Source: Flavihumibacter solisilvae (lineage in GTDB: Bacteria > Bacteroidota > Bacteroidia > Chitinophagales > Chitinophagaceae). From it: a stretch of 64,000 nt of DNA. The stretch covers positions 186,001 through 250,000 of the forward strand of contig NZ_JSVC01000015.1 of assembly GCF_000814475.1 (NCBI RefSeq), in the 5' to 3' direction. Both the position numbers and the translations under genes were made by a program. Within the stretch, counting starts at the first letter, position 1. Each line of letters starts with the position of its first letter. Shown piece after piece: positions 45,435 to 53,619 of this stretch. The notes under the pieces are model-generated. The model was given only the letters and a program-made list of their open reading frames with translations. It made no database searches and was not told the DNA's origin.

Positions 45435-46450
45435 AGAACCTCATGCTTTACCTGTTATTGATGGCATGCGTACCCGTAGTCGCACAGGAAACGGTTTCAT
45501 CTGTCCAACTGGATAGTTACCTGATCGATTCTGCGACAAAGAAAGTCGGCACCCTGCACCTGGTAAATAAAACAGGTAATCCGGTATTCCAGTTAAAAGG
45601 TGCAGGCCGTAAATCATTTGAGATCCGTAACGGGAATGAATTGTACTGGAAGAAGACAAAGCAGCCTGATCGCAATGCCTACGACATTACGGTGACAGAT
45701 GGGGCAACTTCTGCGGATTTCCGGATCCTTAAAAACCAGTTCCATCGGAACAAGGTAATCGCACATCGTGGTGCATTTAAGAATACCGGCGCTACTGAGA
45801 ATTCGATCGGCTCATTGAAACATGCCATCGCACTGGGATGTGAAGGATCGGAATTTGACATTCACATGTCATCAGACTCTGTTCCTTTCATTCACCATGA
45901 TCCGACAATCGACAGCATCACTATTGAAAAAACTTCGTCAGCGACTCTTGCAAAGCTTAAACTTCCGAATGGCGAGTTCCTGCCGACGCTCGATGCCTAC
46001 CTGGCAGCCGGGGTTAAGCAATACACAACAAAACTGATCGTGGAAATAAAGCCTTCTGTTATCAGCAAGGAACGCGCAATTGCGCTCACCCGGAAGGTTG
46101 TTGCCGCCATCTATAAGCATAAAGCCCAGGCATGGGTTGACTATATCAGTTTCGACTATGAGATACTGAAAGAAGTGCTCAGGCTCGATCCTTATGCACG
46201 CGTTGCCTACCTGCGCGGCGATGTTGATCCCGGCAAAATTGCTGCCGACAAAATGTTTGGTATCGATTATAATTCAGGTGTATTTCAAAAGAAACCGGAA
46301 TGGATTACAGCTGCGAAAAAGAATAATCTCACGATAAACGTGTGGACAGTAAACGACCCTGCGCTGATGGACTGGTTCCTGCAGCAACAGGTTGATTTCA
46401 TTACCACCAACGAACCGGAACTGTTGCTGAAAAAGATTAACGTTCACTAA
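45431..46450 (+). CDS. Glycerophosphodiester phosphodiesterase, exported
   Basis: 339 residues with a signal peptide (about 1-18). A small N-terminal beta domain covers about 20-110. The GDPD barrel begins at VIAHRGAFKNTGATENSIGS with the catalytic and metal-binding HRG, EN, EFDIH and IHHDP motifs, and ends in TTNEPELLLK. GDPD enzymes cleave glycerophosphodiesters to glycerol-3-phosphate and an alcohol. In this operon it may cut a phosphoglycerol or similar decoration of the imported glycan. The start overlaps the esterase stop as ATGA. Confidence 0.92.
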   Translation: MKNLMLYLLLMACVPVVAQETVSSVQLDSYLIDSATKKVGTLHLVNKTGNPVFQLKGAGRKSFEIRNGNELYWKKTKQPDRNAYDITVTDGATSADFRILKNQFHRNKVIAHRGAFKNTGATENSIGSLKHAIALGCEGSEFDIHMSSDSVPFIHHDPTIDSITIEKTSSATLAKLKLPNGEFLPTLDAYLAAGVKQYTTKLIVEIKPSVISKERAIALTRKVVAAIYKHKAQAWVDYISFDYEILKEVLRLDPYARVAYLRGDVDPGKIAADKMFGIDYNSGVFQKKPEWITAAKKNNLTINVWTVNDPALMDWFLQQQVDFITTNEPELLLKKINVH

Positions 46451-46469
46451 ATCATAACTGCCCCCTGAC

Positions 46470-48332
46470 ATGAATCTTGCTACTATTGACATAGTCATAA
46501 TCCTGCTCTATATCGTCGCTATCGTCGGAATCGGTTTCTGGATCTCCAAAAAAGCTTCAAAGAATATCCAATCGTATTTTCTTGGTGACAACAACATTAA
46601 GTGGTACTGGCTGGGTTTCAGCAATAGTAGCGGCATGTTCGATGTAAGTGGCACCGCGTTTTATGTTGCCCTGCTCTTTGTATATGGTTTCAAAGCCGCG
46701 TGGCTGCCCTGGCTGTGGCCCATCTGGAACCAGATCTTTGTAATGGTGTTCCTCGCCATCTGGATCCGCCGAAGCAATGCCATGACCGGCGCCGACTGGA
46801 TCATCAAACGTTTCGGTGATGACAAAGGTGGAAGGCTCGCGCACATGATCGTGGTGGTCTTCGCCATTATCAGTGTGATCGGGTTTATCGGTTATGTATA
46901 TGTCGGCATTGGCAAGTTTGCGTCAAACCTGCTGCCATGGGACTTATCCAATGCGGTCCTTACCAACGCACAGACCTATGCGCTGATCATTGTTGCGCTC
47001 ACCACATTTTATACTGTTAAAGGGGGGATGTACAGCGTAGTGGCTACAGAGGTGCTCCAATATGGCATTCTCGTTGTGAGCTGCCTGCTGGTCGTTGCCT
47101 ATGCAGTTCGCGATATCGATTACGGTGTGCTGCAAAGCAACCTGCCATCCGGCTGGGCCAGCTTCTGGCCGGAATGGAAGCTCAATGTAGATTGGAACAG
47201 CCGCTTCCCGCAGGCAACACAGAAGATCGCTGAAGATGGGTTCACCTGGTTCGGTGCATTGCTCATGATGATGATTGCCAAAGGAATTTTTGCCAGTCTC
47301 GCAGGACCAGTCCCGGGTTTCGATATGCAACGCATCCTCAGCGCCAAGAAACCCCGTGAAGCTGCGATGCTCACAGGGTTCACCAACCTCGTGCTCTATA
47401 TTCCCCTGTTCATGATGGTGAGTGCACTCACCCTGGTCGGCATCCAGTACCTGATGCCCGTATTGCAGAACCAGCAAAAGCCTGATTTCGAGATCGTGCT
47501 GAGCAAAGTGGTGAGCGACTACCTGCCCTCCGGAATCCGGGGAATTGTGCTGGCAGGTTTGCTGGCATCATTTATGAGTACTTTCTCGGCCTTCGTGAAT
47601 GCTGCCCCCGCGTACCTGGTCAATGATTTCTATAAAAAATATTTCCGCCCTGATGAACCGCCTGCACACTATGTGAAATGGAGTTATGTTACCTCCATCA
47701 GCATTATCCTGGTAGGCTGCGTATTCGGCCTGTTTGCAGAGTCCCTTAGTTCTCTTACCATCTGGATCACTTCCGCATTGTATGGCGGTTATGCTGCAGC
47801 CAATGTGCTTAAGTGGATCTGGTGGCGCTTCAATGGCTACGGGTATTTTGCCGGTATGCTCGCCGGGTTGTTGTCCGCAACCTTCGTTCCGAAACTGATG
47901 CAGTGGCTGGCTAATAACTATATCCCGGAATGTAAGGAACTGTTCGCAAGCAGTATCGGAACCCTGATCTCTTTCTTCCTGATCCTCTTCCTGTCAATGG
48001 CGGGTAGTGTAATAGGTTGCCTGCTCACCCCGGCGCCAAACCAGAAAGTGCTCGAGAGCTTTTATGCCAACACCCGCCCCTGGGGCTGGTGGACTCCAGT
48101 TCTGAAACTTGTTCAGAAAACCGATCCGGGTTTCCAGCCCAACCGCCAGTTCAAATGGGATATGCTGAACGTGCTTGTCGGCATTTGCTGGCAGATGAGC
48201 ATGGTGATCATGCCTATCTTCTTTGTCTTCGGATTCTTCCGCAACGGGTTCATCGCCATGGGCGTCTGGATCACCTGCATGGCTATCCTGAAATTCACCT
48301 GGTACGATCGTTTAAAAATAACCGCAGCATGA
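46470..48332 (+). CDS. Sodium:solute symporter (SSS family)
   Basis: 620 residues, about 14 membrane helices, no cleavable signal. The SSS pattern is visible in YFLGDNNIKWYWLGFSNSS, a WLPWLWPIWNQ helix, and GLLASFMSTFSAFVNAAPAY in helix 8-9, the region holding the sodium-site serines. It should import the final sugar, sugar acid or polyol through the inner membrane for the epimerase and other cytoplasmic enzymes. It is typical of sialate/sugar-type SSS members in length. It starts 19 bases after the GDPD gene. Confidence 0.92.
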   Translation: MNLATIDIVIILLYIVAIVGIGFWISKKASKNIQSYFLGDNNIKWYWLGFSNSSGMFDVSGTAFYVALLFVYGFKAAWLPWLWPIWNQIFVMVFLAIWIRRSNAMTGADWIIKRFGDDKGGRLAHMIVVVFAIISVIGFIGYVYVGIGKFASNLLPWDLSNAVLTNAQTYALIIVALTTFYTVKGGMYSVVATEVLQYGILVVSCLLVVAYAVRDIDYGVLQSNLPSGWASFWPEWKLNVDWNSRFPQATQKIAEDGFTWFGALLMMMIAKGIFASLAGPVPGFDMQRILSAKKPREAAMLTGFTNLVLYIPLFMMVSALTLVGIQYLMPVLQNQQKPDFEIVLSKVVSDYLPSGIRGIVLAGLLASFMSTFSAFVNAAPAYLVNDFYKKYFRPDEPPAHYVKWSYVTSISIILVGCVFGLFAESLSSLTIWITSALYGGYAAANVLKWIWWRFNGYGYFAGMLAGLLSATFVPKLMQWLANNYIPECKELFASSIGTLISFFLILFLSMAGSVIGCLLTPAPNQKVLESFYANTRPWGWWTPVLKLVQKTDPGFQPNRQFKWDMLNVLVGICWQMSMVIMPIFFVFGFFRNGFIAMGVWITCMAILKFTWYDRLKITAA

Positions 48333-49009
48333 AATCAATAATGAAGTTCACGATGCTGGCAGCCCTTGCACTGCCTGCAATCGCATCAACAGCACAGGAA
48401 GTAGACAGCAGCTATAACAATGGCTATTACCGCGACCGGCTCGCTTTCTTCAATAAATTACCCAACAGCAAAAATGAAATTGTTTTCCTGGGTAACAGTA
48501 TCACCGAAGTCGGCGACTGGCAGGAGATCTATCCCGGACAAACCATTGTTAACCGTGGCATCAGTGGCGATAATTCCTTCGGCGTCTTTGCACGCCTCGA
48601 CGAAGTGCTTGAGTCAAAGCCTGCTAAGATCTTCCTCATGATAGGGGTAAATGACATTAAGCGCGGAACGCCCAACGAATACATCGCAGCCAACTACCGG
48701 AGAATAGTGGAAAAGGTTAAAGCAGTCTCCCCGCGTACAAAGATCTATTTGCAAAGCGTGCTGCCTGTAACGGAATCCGTTCTCGCAGATATCTATGCAA
48801 AGATCAAGAATGACAAGATCCGCGACCTGAACACAAAGATGAAAGCGATCGCAGCGGAGAATAAACTCGTATACATAGACCTGCATAACGAAGTGTTTGC
48901 AGATGGGAACGGCCAGTTGAAACGTGACCTTACTACAGACGGCCTTCACCTTAAACCTGCAGCTTACATTTTGTGGGTCGATTATTTACGCAAGAAAAAA
49001 TACTTATAA
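48329..49009 (+). CDS. SGNH/GDSL-family esterase 2, exported
   Basis: 226 residues from ATG 48329, overlapping the symporter stop as ATGA. The frame is open far upstream but only inside the symporter gene. A signal peptide covers about 1-22. SGNH blocks: FLGNSITEVGDW (Ser57, with Asn in place of the Asp in GDS), NRGISGDNSFG, IGVNDI and DGLHL. It is closely related to the next gene product over its whole length, so the pair looks like a tandem duplication. Confidence 0.9.
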   Translation: MKSIMKFTMLAALALPAIASTAQEVDSSYNNGYYRDRLAFFNKLPNSKNEIVFLGNSITEVGDWQEIYPGQTIVNRGISGDNSFGVFARLDEVLESKPAKIFLMIGVNDIKRGTPNEYIAANYRRIVEKVKAVSPRTKIYLQSVLPVTESVLADIYAKIKNDKIRDLNTKMKAIAAENKLVYIDLHNEVFADGNGQLKRDLTTDGLHLKPAAYILWVDYLRKKKYL

Positions 49010-49010
49010 A

Positions 49011-49688
49011 GTGAAAGGAATAATAACCGGCGGCTTGATCTGTGTCGCGCTGGCCTCATCCGCACAGTCTACGCCCAAAAAGATCGACAGCAGCTATAAC
49101 AATACCTATTACCAGGGAAGGATGGAGCTATTTGCCAGTCTCCCGGGTCAAAAGAATGCTATCGTTTTCCTTGGCAACAGCATTACCGAAAGAGGGCAGT
49201 GGCACGAGCTGTTGCCCGGTACAGTGATCATGAATCGTGGCATCGGCGGCGACAATACCTTTGGCGTCCTGGCCCGCCTCGACGATATCCTGGAATACAA
49301 ACCAAAAAAGTTGTTCCTGCTGATTGGTATCAACGATATTGGTCGCGGCTTACCGGTTGAAGTAATAACGGCCAACTATAAGCGCATCGTGGAGCGAATA
49401 GTCGCCGCCTCTCCCAAAACAAAACTTTATGTCCAGAGCGTGCTGCCGATGAACGACGCCGTACTTAAATACGATTACCTGAAAAATAAGAAGGATACTG
49501 TCCTCGCGCTGAACCGGAATATCCAGGGAATCGCGAAAGCCGGCAACCTCACGTACATCAACCTGCACGAGGTCTTCGCCGATGAGAAAGGGGACCTGAA
49601 AGCGACTTATACCCCCGATGGCATTCATATTAACCCCGCGGCCTATGCTGCATGGGTCAAATACCTGAAAGACAAAAAATACCTCTGA
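49011..49688 (+). CDS. SGNH/GDSL-family esterase 3, exported
   Basis: 225 residues from GTG 49011, one base after the previous stop. The open frame upstream overlaps esterase 2 and has no sense there, while GTG gives a proper signal peptide (about 1-19). SGNH blocks: FLGNSITERGQW (Ser57), NRGIGGDNTFG, IGINDI and DGIHI. The segment DSSYNN at 26-31 and most of the core match esterase 2. It presumably deacylates the same glycan at another position or with another acyl group. Confidence 0.9.
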   Translation: MKGIITGGLICVALASSAQSTPKKIDSSYNNTYYQGRMELFASLPGQKNAIVFLGNSITERGQWHELLPGTVIMNRGIGGDNTFGVLARLDDILEYKPKKLFLLIGINDIGRGLPVEVITANYKRIVERIVAASPKTKLYVQSVLPMNDAVLKYDYLKNKKDTVLALNRNIQGIAKAGNLTYINLHEVFADEKGDLKATYTPDGIHINPAAYAAWVKYLKDKKYL

Positions 49689-49695
49689 CATTACC

Positions 49696-50628
49696 ATGAA
49701 AATAACCGGCACATTCATAGATGAGATCAGCCACGATATCCCGCACCAGAACTGGGGCGCGGAGGAGTGGGACCGTGACTTTGCCCACATGAAAGCCATA
49801 GGTATCGACACGGTGATCCTGATCAGGAGTGGGTACAGGAGGTTTATCACTTATCCATCCAAATACCTGCAGCAGGAATTTGGCTGTTATGAGCCGCCTG
49901 TTGACCTCGTTAAGCTTTACCTCGAGGTGGCGGACAAACATGGCATGCAGTTTTATTTCGGTCTTTACGATAGCGGTCGCTATTGGGATACAGGTAACAT
50001 GCAGCATGAGATCGATGCCAACAGGTATGTGATCGATGAAGTATGGAACCAGTATGGCAGTTACAAGAGTTTTAAAGGCTGGTACCTGAGTATGGAGATC
50101 AGCCGGAAAACAAAAGGTGCTGCAGACGCATTCCGCACGCTCGGACTGCAATGTAAACAGGCAAGCAATGGACTGCCTACATTTATCTCGCCGTGGATAG
50201 ATGGAAAGAAGGCGGTGATGGCAGCTTCTTCTACAATATCTAAAGAAGATGCCGTTTCGCTGAAAGAACATGAGCAGGAGTGGAGCGAGATCTTTTCGCA
50301 GCTGAATGGCGCGGTCGATGCCGTCGCCTTCCAGGATGGTCATATTGACTATCATGAGCTGGAAGACTTCTTCGCTGTCAATAAAAAGATGGCCGATACA
50401 TTCGGATTGCAATGCTGGACAAACGCCGAGTCCTTTGACCGGGACATGCCCATCAAGTTCCTGCCCATCAAGTTCGAAAAGCTGCGGTTGAAGCTGGAAG
50501 CTGCACGCCGGGCTGGCTATGACAAGGCCATCACTTTCGAGTTCTCGCATTTCATGAGCCCGCAATCTGCATACCTGCAGGCAGGTCACCTGTACAACCG
50601 TTACCGCGAATACATCCGGACTTTTTAA
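49696..50628 (+). CDS. DUF4434-family TIM-barrel protein, cytoplasmic
   Basis: 310 residues without a signal peptide. It begins directly with the DUF4434 fold: MKITGTFIDEISHDIPHQNW, WDRDFAHMKAIGIDTVILIR, MQFYFGLYDSGRYW, FKGWYLSMEI and DAVAFQDG. DUF4434 proteins are GH-like barrels found in Bacteroidota sugar loci; no activity is established, though acidic residues in the expected barrel positions (YLSMEI, FQDGHIDYHELED) fit a glycosidase. Being cytoplasmic it would act after import. Seven bases from esterase 3. Confidence 0.8.
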   Translation: MKITGTFIDEISHDIPHQNWGAEEWDRDFAHMKAIGIDTVILIRSGYRRFITYPSKYLQQEFGCYEPPVDLVKLYLEVADKHGMQFYFGLYDSGRYWDTGNMQHEIDANRYVIDEVWNQYGSYKSFKGWYLSMEISRKTKGAADAFRTLGLQCKQASNGLPTFISPWIDGKKAVMAASSTISKEDAVSLKEHEQEWSEIFSQLNGAVDAVAFQDGHIDYHELEDFFAVNKKMADTFGLQCWTNAESFDRDMPIKFLPIKFEKLRLKLEAARRAGYDKAITFEFSHFMSPQSAYLQAGHLYNRYREYIRTF

Positions 50629-50654
50629 TTCCTATCACCAATCATATTTTCATT

Positions 50655-51851
50655 ATGAACCTGATTCAAACCAATGCCGTAAAAACTGTCCTGGCCTCTG
50701 TAATGATGGCTGCAGGCATTACGTCTGCCTCGGCGCAAACTATCACTGCAGCACACGAAGCTGCGATCCGGGAAGCTAAGCAGGGTACTATTGTGCAATT
50801 GCCCGGCCTGCTGACAGAAAAAATGTCAAACCTCGACTACAAAAAAGTGGTGATGCCTGGTCCGCAGTATATTATTTCTGATGATCCGGAATATATCCGG
50901 ATCCCGGAAGGGATTGCTCTGAAGGAAGTAGTGCAGCCCGGTTCTGTCCGGCTTTATGTATATAACGTGAACGGTGTTAAAGAGCCGGCAAAGATCGACC
51001 GCAAGATCACAGCTGTTATTAAGAACCTCGGTACCGGAAAGATGAGTATCAAGATGCTGAAGTATTCTTCACAGAAACCCAGCACCAATTACTTCCAGAT
51101 CGGGAAACAGGGACTGGCAGAATACTTCGCTTCAAAGCCGCAGGATAAGGTTCGTACGGTTAAACCTGGTGAAGCAATTCCCATCGACGAACAACTTGAA
51201 AAGAATATAGTGAAGTACGATGAGCTGGTGCATGGCTTCTACGAATTCGTGGTGGACCAGCCAGCGGAGATCAGCATCATCCAGACAGACCCCGGTACGC
51301 CTGGTCCGAAGGCACTGGCCCGGATCAAGGGTGTGATCACTTCTGCGCATGCGAATGCCGGTCGCGGACTGTTTGGTGTGAGCAACTATAAAGTAACCAG
51401 CACATCAGCGATCGATACAAAGAATGGTCCCGTTGCTATGGTGGTTGCTGATGGTGACAAAGATCCATGGGTGCTGGGTACAGACGCGAGCCTTGGTGTT
51501 GAAGCAAAACTCGCCGGCAACTATGGCGTGATGTACAATATGGAGATCAAATGGAAAAGCACGGATGGAAAGGCGCTTGCCCTTGTGACCTGGAACGCAC
51601 GCAGTGGCGACAACAAATGGTGTGGTGGAATGGCCAACAGCATGGTAGTAAGCAAAGGGAAATTTGATGATGGCATCATCCAGCTTCCTTCCGACAAGCT
51701 GATCACCCGTGCCGCGCCTGAAGCGATCCTGGTACAGGTGTTCCAGCCATCCGCTAACGGTGAGGAGCAGACGATCAAGCTAACGTATTCACCTCCCGGC
51801 GCATCCTGCCTCCCTACGCCACTTATTTTTATCCCGGTATCTGTTCAATAA
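50655..51851 (+). CDS. Exported protein of unknown family (PUL2)
   Basis: 398 residues. A signal peptide ends near ASAQ (about 27). I do not recognise the family. The chain looks beta-rich, with segments such as VRLYVYNVNGVKEPAKIDRK, ITAVIKNLGTGKMSIKML and a C-terminal KLTYSPPGASCLPTPL. A central EYFASKPQDKVRTVKPGEAI part is charged, and there are no transmembrane segments or obvious catalytic motif. It lies between the DUF4434 and esterase genes with 26- and 8-base gaps, so it is part of the operon and may bind or present the glycan. Confidence 0.6.
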   Translation: MNLIQTNAVKTVLASVMMAAGITSASAQTITAAHEAAIREAKQGTIVQLPGLLTEKMSNLDYKKVVMPGPQYIISDDPEYIRIPEGIALKEVVQPGSVRLYVYNVNGVKEPAKIDRKITAVIKNLGTGKMSIKMLKYSSQKPSTNYFQIGKQGLAEYFASKPQDKVRTVKPGEAIPIDEQLEKNIVKYDELVHGFYEFVVDQPAEISIIQTDPGTPGPKALARIKGVITSAHANAGRGLFGVSNYKVTSTSAIDTKNGPVAMVVADGDKDPWVLGTDASLGVEAKLAGNYGVMYNMEIKWKSTDGKALALVTWNARSGDNKWCGGMANSMVVSKGKFDDGIIQLPSDKLITRAAPEAILVQVFQPSANGEEQTIKLTYSPPGASCLPTPLIFIPVSVQ

Positions 51852-51859
51852 TCTGATCC

Positions 51860-52723
51860 ATGCTTAACAGGTATTTACTGCTGATCGCATTCTTCCTCCC
51901 GGTTTGCGGTGCCTTTGCCCAACAGCAACCCGGATCAAAACCGGAGCGGACCACTTATGCGATAAAAGGTAACGATACTTTGTGGTTTGAACGGTATAGT
52001 CCCCGTGTGCAGCCAAACGGAATCTCCGTCCTGTTTGTGCACGGGGGCGCATTTACCGGCGGTGACCCAGCCAACCAGCACCCTATGGGGAACGGGCTTG
52101 CCGCTCTCGGCTATAATGTTTTTGTAATTAAGTACCGGTTGTACCTGAAAGGGAAAAGTTTCGGTTGTACAACCCCGACAGGTGAAAAACTGAAGGCCAT
52201 CCGGTATGCGGTGGAAGACGCAATGGATGCGACTGCCTACCTGGCGAATCATGCAGCCGAATTGGGTGTTGATACCTCCCGGTTGTTCATCTCAGGCAGC
52301 AGTGCCGGGGCTGAAGCAATCCTGAATGTAGTATACAACCCGTTCGCTGCCAACCGCTTCCATTATGCCGGTCTCATGTCATTTGCAGGTGCCATTGTCG
52401 ACATGAATAAAGTAACAAAGGAAAACTGGATCCCCGCCCTGCTCATGCATGGTACCCGCGACCAGCTCGTGCCATTCGGAACTGCTGCCCATCGTTTTTG
52501 CCGGGCAACTGACGAAGGCTGGCTGATGTTGTCTGGTTCGGGTTCGGTATTTGAATTTGCAAAGCGTAATAAACTCCCTGCAGCGCTTTATACCTATGAA
52601 GGCGGTGGACATGAGGTAAGCAACTATATGTTCAGGCGTTTCGAAGAAATGGACGCGTTCATGAAGCAGGCTGTTTCGAGAAAGAAAATGAATGCAAAGG
52701 AAATCAGGAAAGCAAAAGGCTAG
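51860..52723 (+). CDS. Alpha/beta-hydrolase esterase, exported (last gene of PUL2)
   Basis: 287 residues with a signal peptide (about 1-20). The oxyanion motif HGGAF is at 61-65 and the nucleophile elbow GSSAG follows in FISGSSAGAEAIL; a His near GGGHEVSNYMF completes the likely triad. It resembles the HSL/carboxylesterase or feruloyl-esterase-like group. A role in removing acyl groups from the glycan fits the three SGNH genes before it. Its stop overlaps, tail to tail by 4 bases, the stop of the minus-strand hydrolase gene. Confidence 0.87.
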   Translation: MLNRYLLLIAFFLPVCGAFAQQQPGSKPERTTYAIKGNDTLWFERYSPRVQPNGISVLFVHGGAFTGGDPANQHPMGNGLAALGYNVFVIKYRLYLKGKSFGCTTPTGEKLKAIRYAVEDAMDATAYLANHAAELGVDTSRLFISGSSAGAEAILNVVYNPFAANRFHYAGLMSFAGAIVDMNKVTKENWIPALLMHGTRDQLVPFGTAAHRFCRATDEGWLMLSGSGSVFEFAKRNKLPAALYTYEGGGHEVSNYMFRRFEEMDAFMKQAVSRKKMNAKEIRKAKG

Positions 52724-53619
52724 TCGGAGGACTCCTGCCTGTTCAGGAATTTACTTAGTGTGCTGGTATATAGTTCGGGCTCCTCGTTCATTGTCATATG
52801 CCCGCTTTTCTCAAAAATTGCCAGCGTTGAATCTTCGGTCATGCATGCGTAGGTGGCAACATTTTCCGGGGTCGTGATGTCATACCTGCCACAGGTATAC
52901 AGGACCGGCATATGCAGATCGACCAGGATATCAGTCCGGTCAAATCCTACCAGGTTTCCCGTGCAGAAAAATTCTACCTGTCCCCACATCGTTTGAAATA
53001 TTTCGCTATTGAATTCTTGGAAAGATCTCTGGATTTCATCCGGGAAAGGGCTGATCCTGCACCAGTGTGCTTTCATAAATGCTTCGTAAGCTTCCTGGTA
53101 GTCGGTTGCGAAAAACGACCTGTCGCCTTCATGTTCGACAAGCGTATTCCTGGTGGCTTCCGGTAAACCCAGCTTAAGTTTGTTAACTGTGGCCAGGTAT
53201 GTTTCAATTGAAAGTATAGGCCCGGCAAATGTGACGGTTGAAATTCCTTCTGTCGTACCGGCAAGGTATTCCGCCACGATCATACTTCCCCAGGAGTGCC
53301 CGAATAAATGGAACCTGTCAAGCTGCAACGCATTTTTTACTTCATGCAGTTCCTGTACAAACCTGTCGAGTGTCCAGAGACTATCGTCATCGGGACGGTC
53401 AGAACGACCGCAACCCAGCTGGTCATACAGGATGACGGGCCTTTCGGTTGCTAAAGCCTTTAACGGTTCAAGATAGTAGGAGGGAAAACCGGGACCGCCA
53501 TGCAGGCACAGAATAGGCGTTGCAGTTTTATCCGCGCCATGAATTTTATACCACACGTTTCCTCCTTCGACAGGAATCAATCCTTCATCCCGAATTGTTG
53601 TATGGTCTTGCCTGGTCAA
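52720..53619 (-). CDS. Proline-iminopeptidase-like alpha/beta hydrolase
   Basis: 299 residues from TTG 53619. The HGGPG oxyanion motif (40-44) and the nucleophile elbow GHSWGS are those of the proline iminopeptidase/tricorn-interacting F1 group; the last third has RYDITTPENVA and a His in KSGHMTMNEEP. The start overlaps the end of the sigma gene by 35 bases. A second TTG at 53580 would begin just after that stop and remains possible, whereas the GTG at residue 22 would cut the first strand. Last gene of ECF42 cluster 2. Confidence 0.85.
   Translation of the reverse strand: MTRQDHTTIRDEGLIPVEGGNVWYKIHGADKTATPILCLHGGPGFPSYYLEPLKALATERPVILYDQLGCGRSDRPDDDSLWTLDRFVQELHEVKNALQLDRFHLFGHSWGSMIVAEYLAGTTEGISTVTFAGPILSIETYLATVNKLKLGLPEATRNTLVEHEGDRSFFATDYQEAYEAFMKAHWCRISPFPDEIQRSFQEFNSEIFQTMWGQVEFFCTGNLVGFDRTDILVDLHMPVLYTCGRYDITTPENVATYACMTEDSTLAIFEKSGHMTMNEEPELYTSTLSKFLNRQESSD

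Noticed and set aside
49657-50589. 310-codon open frame antisense to the DUF4434 gene
   Set aside because: It mirrors a well-recognised family gene of the same length, has no signal or domain and is a codon-usage shadow.
32183-52723. PUL2 as a sialic acid (nan) operon
   Set aside because: An AGE epimerase, SGNH esterases and an SSS symporter recall nan loci, but no sialidase or N-acetylneuraminate lyase is present.
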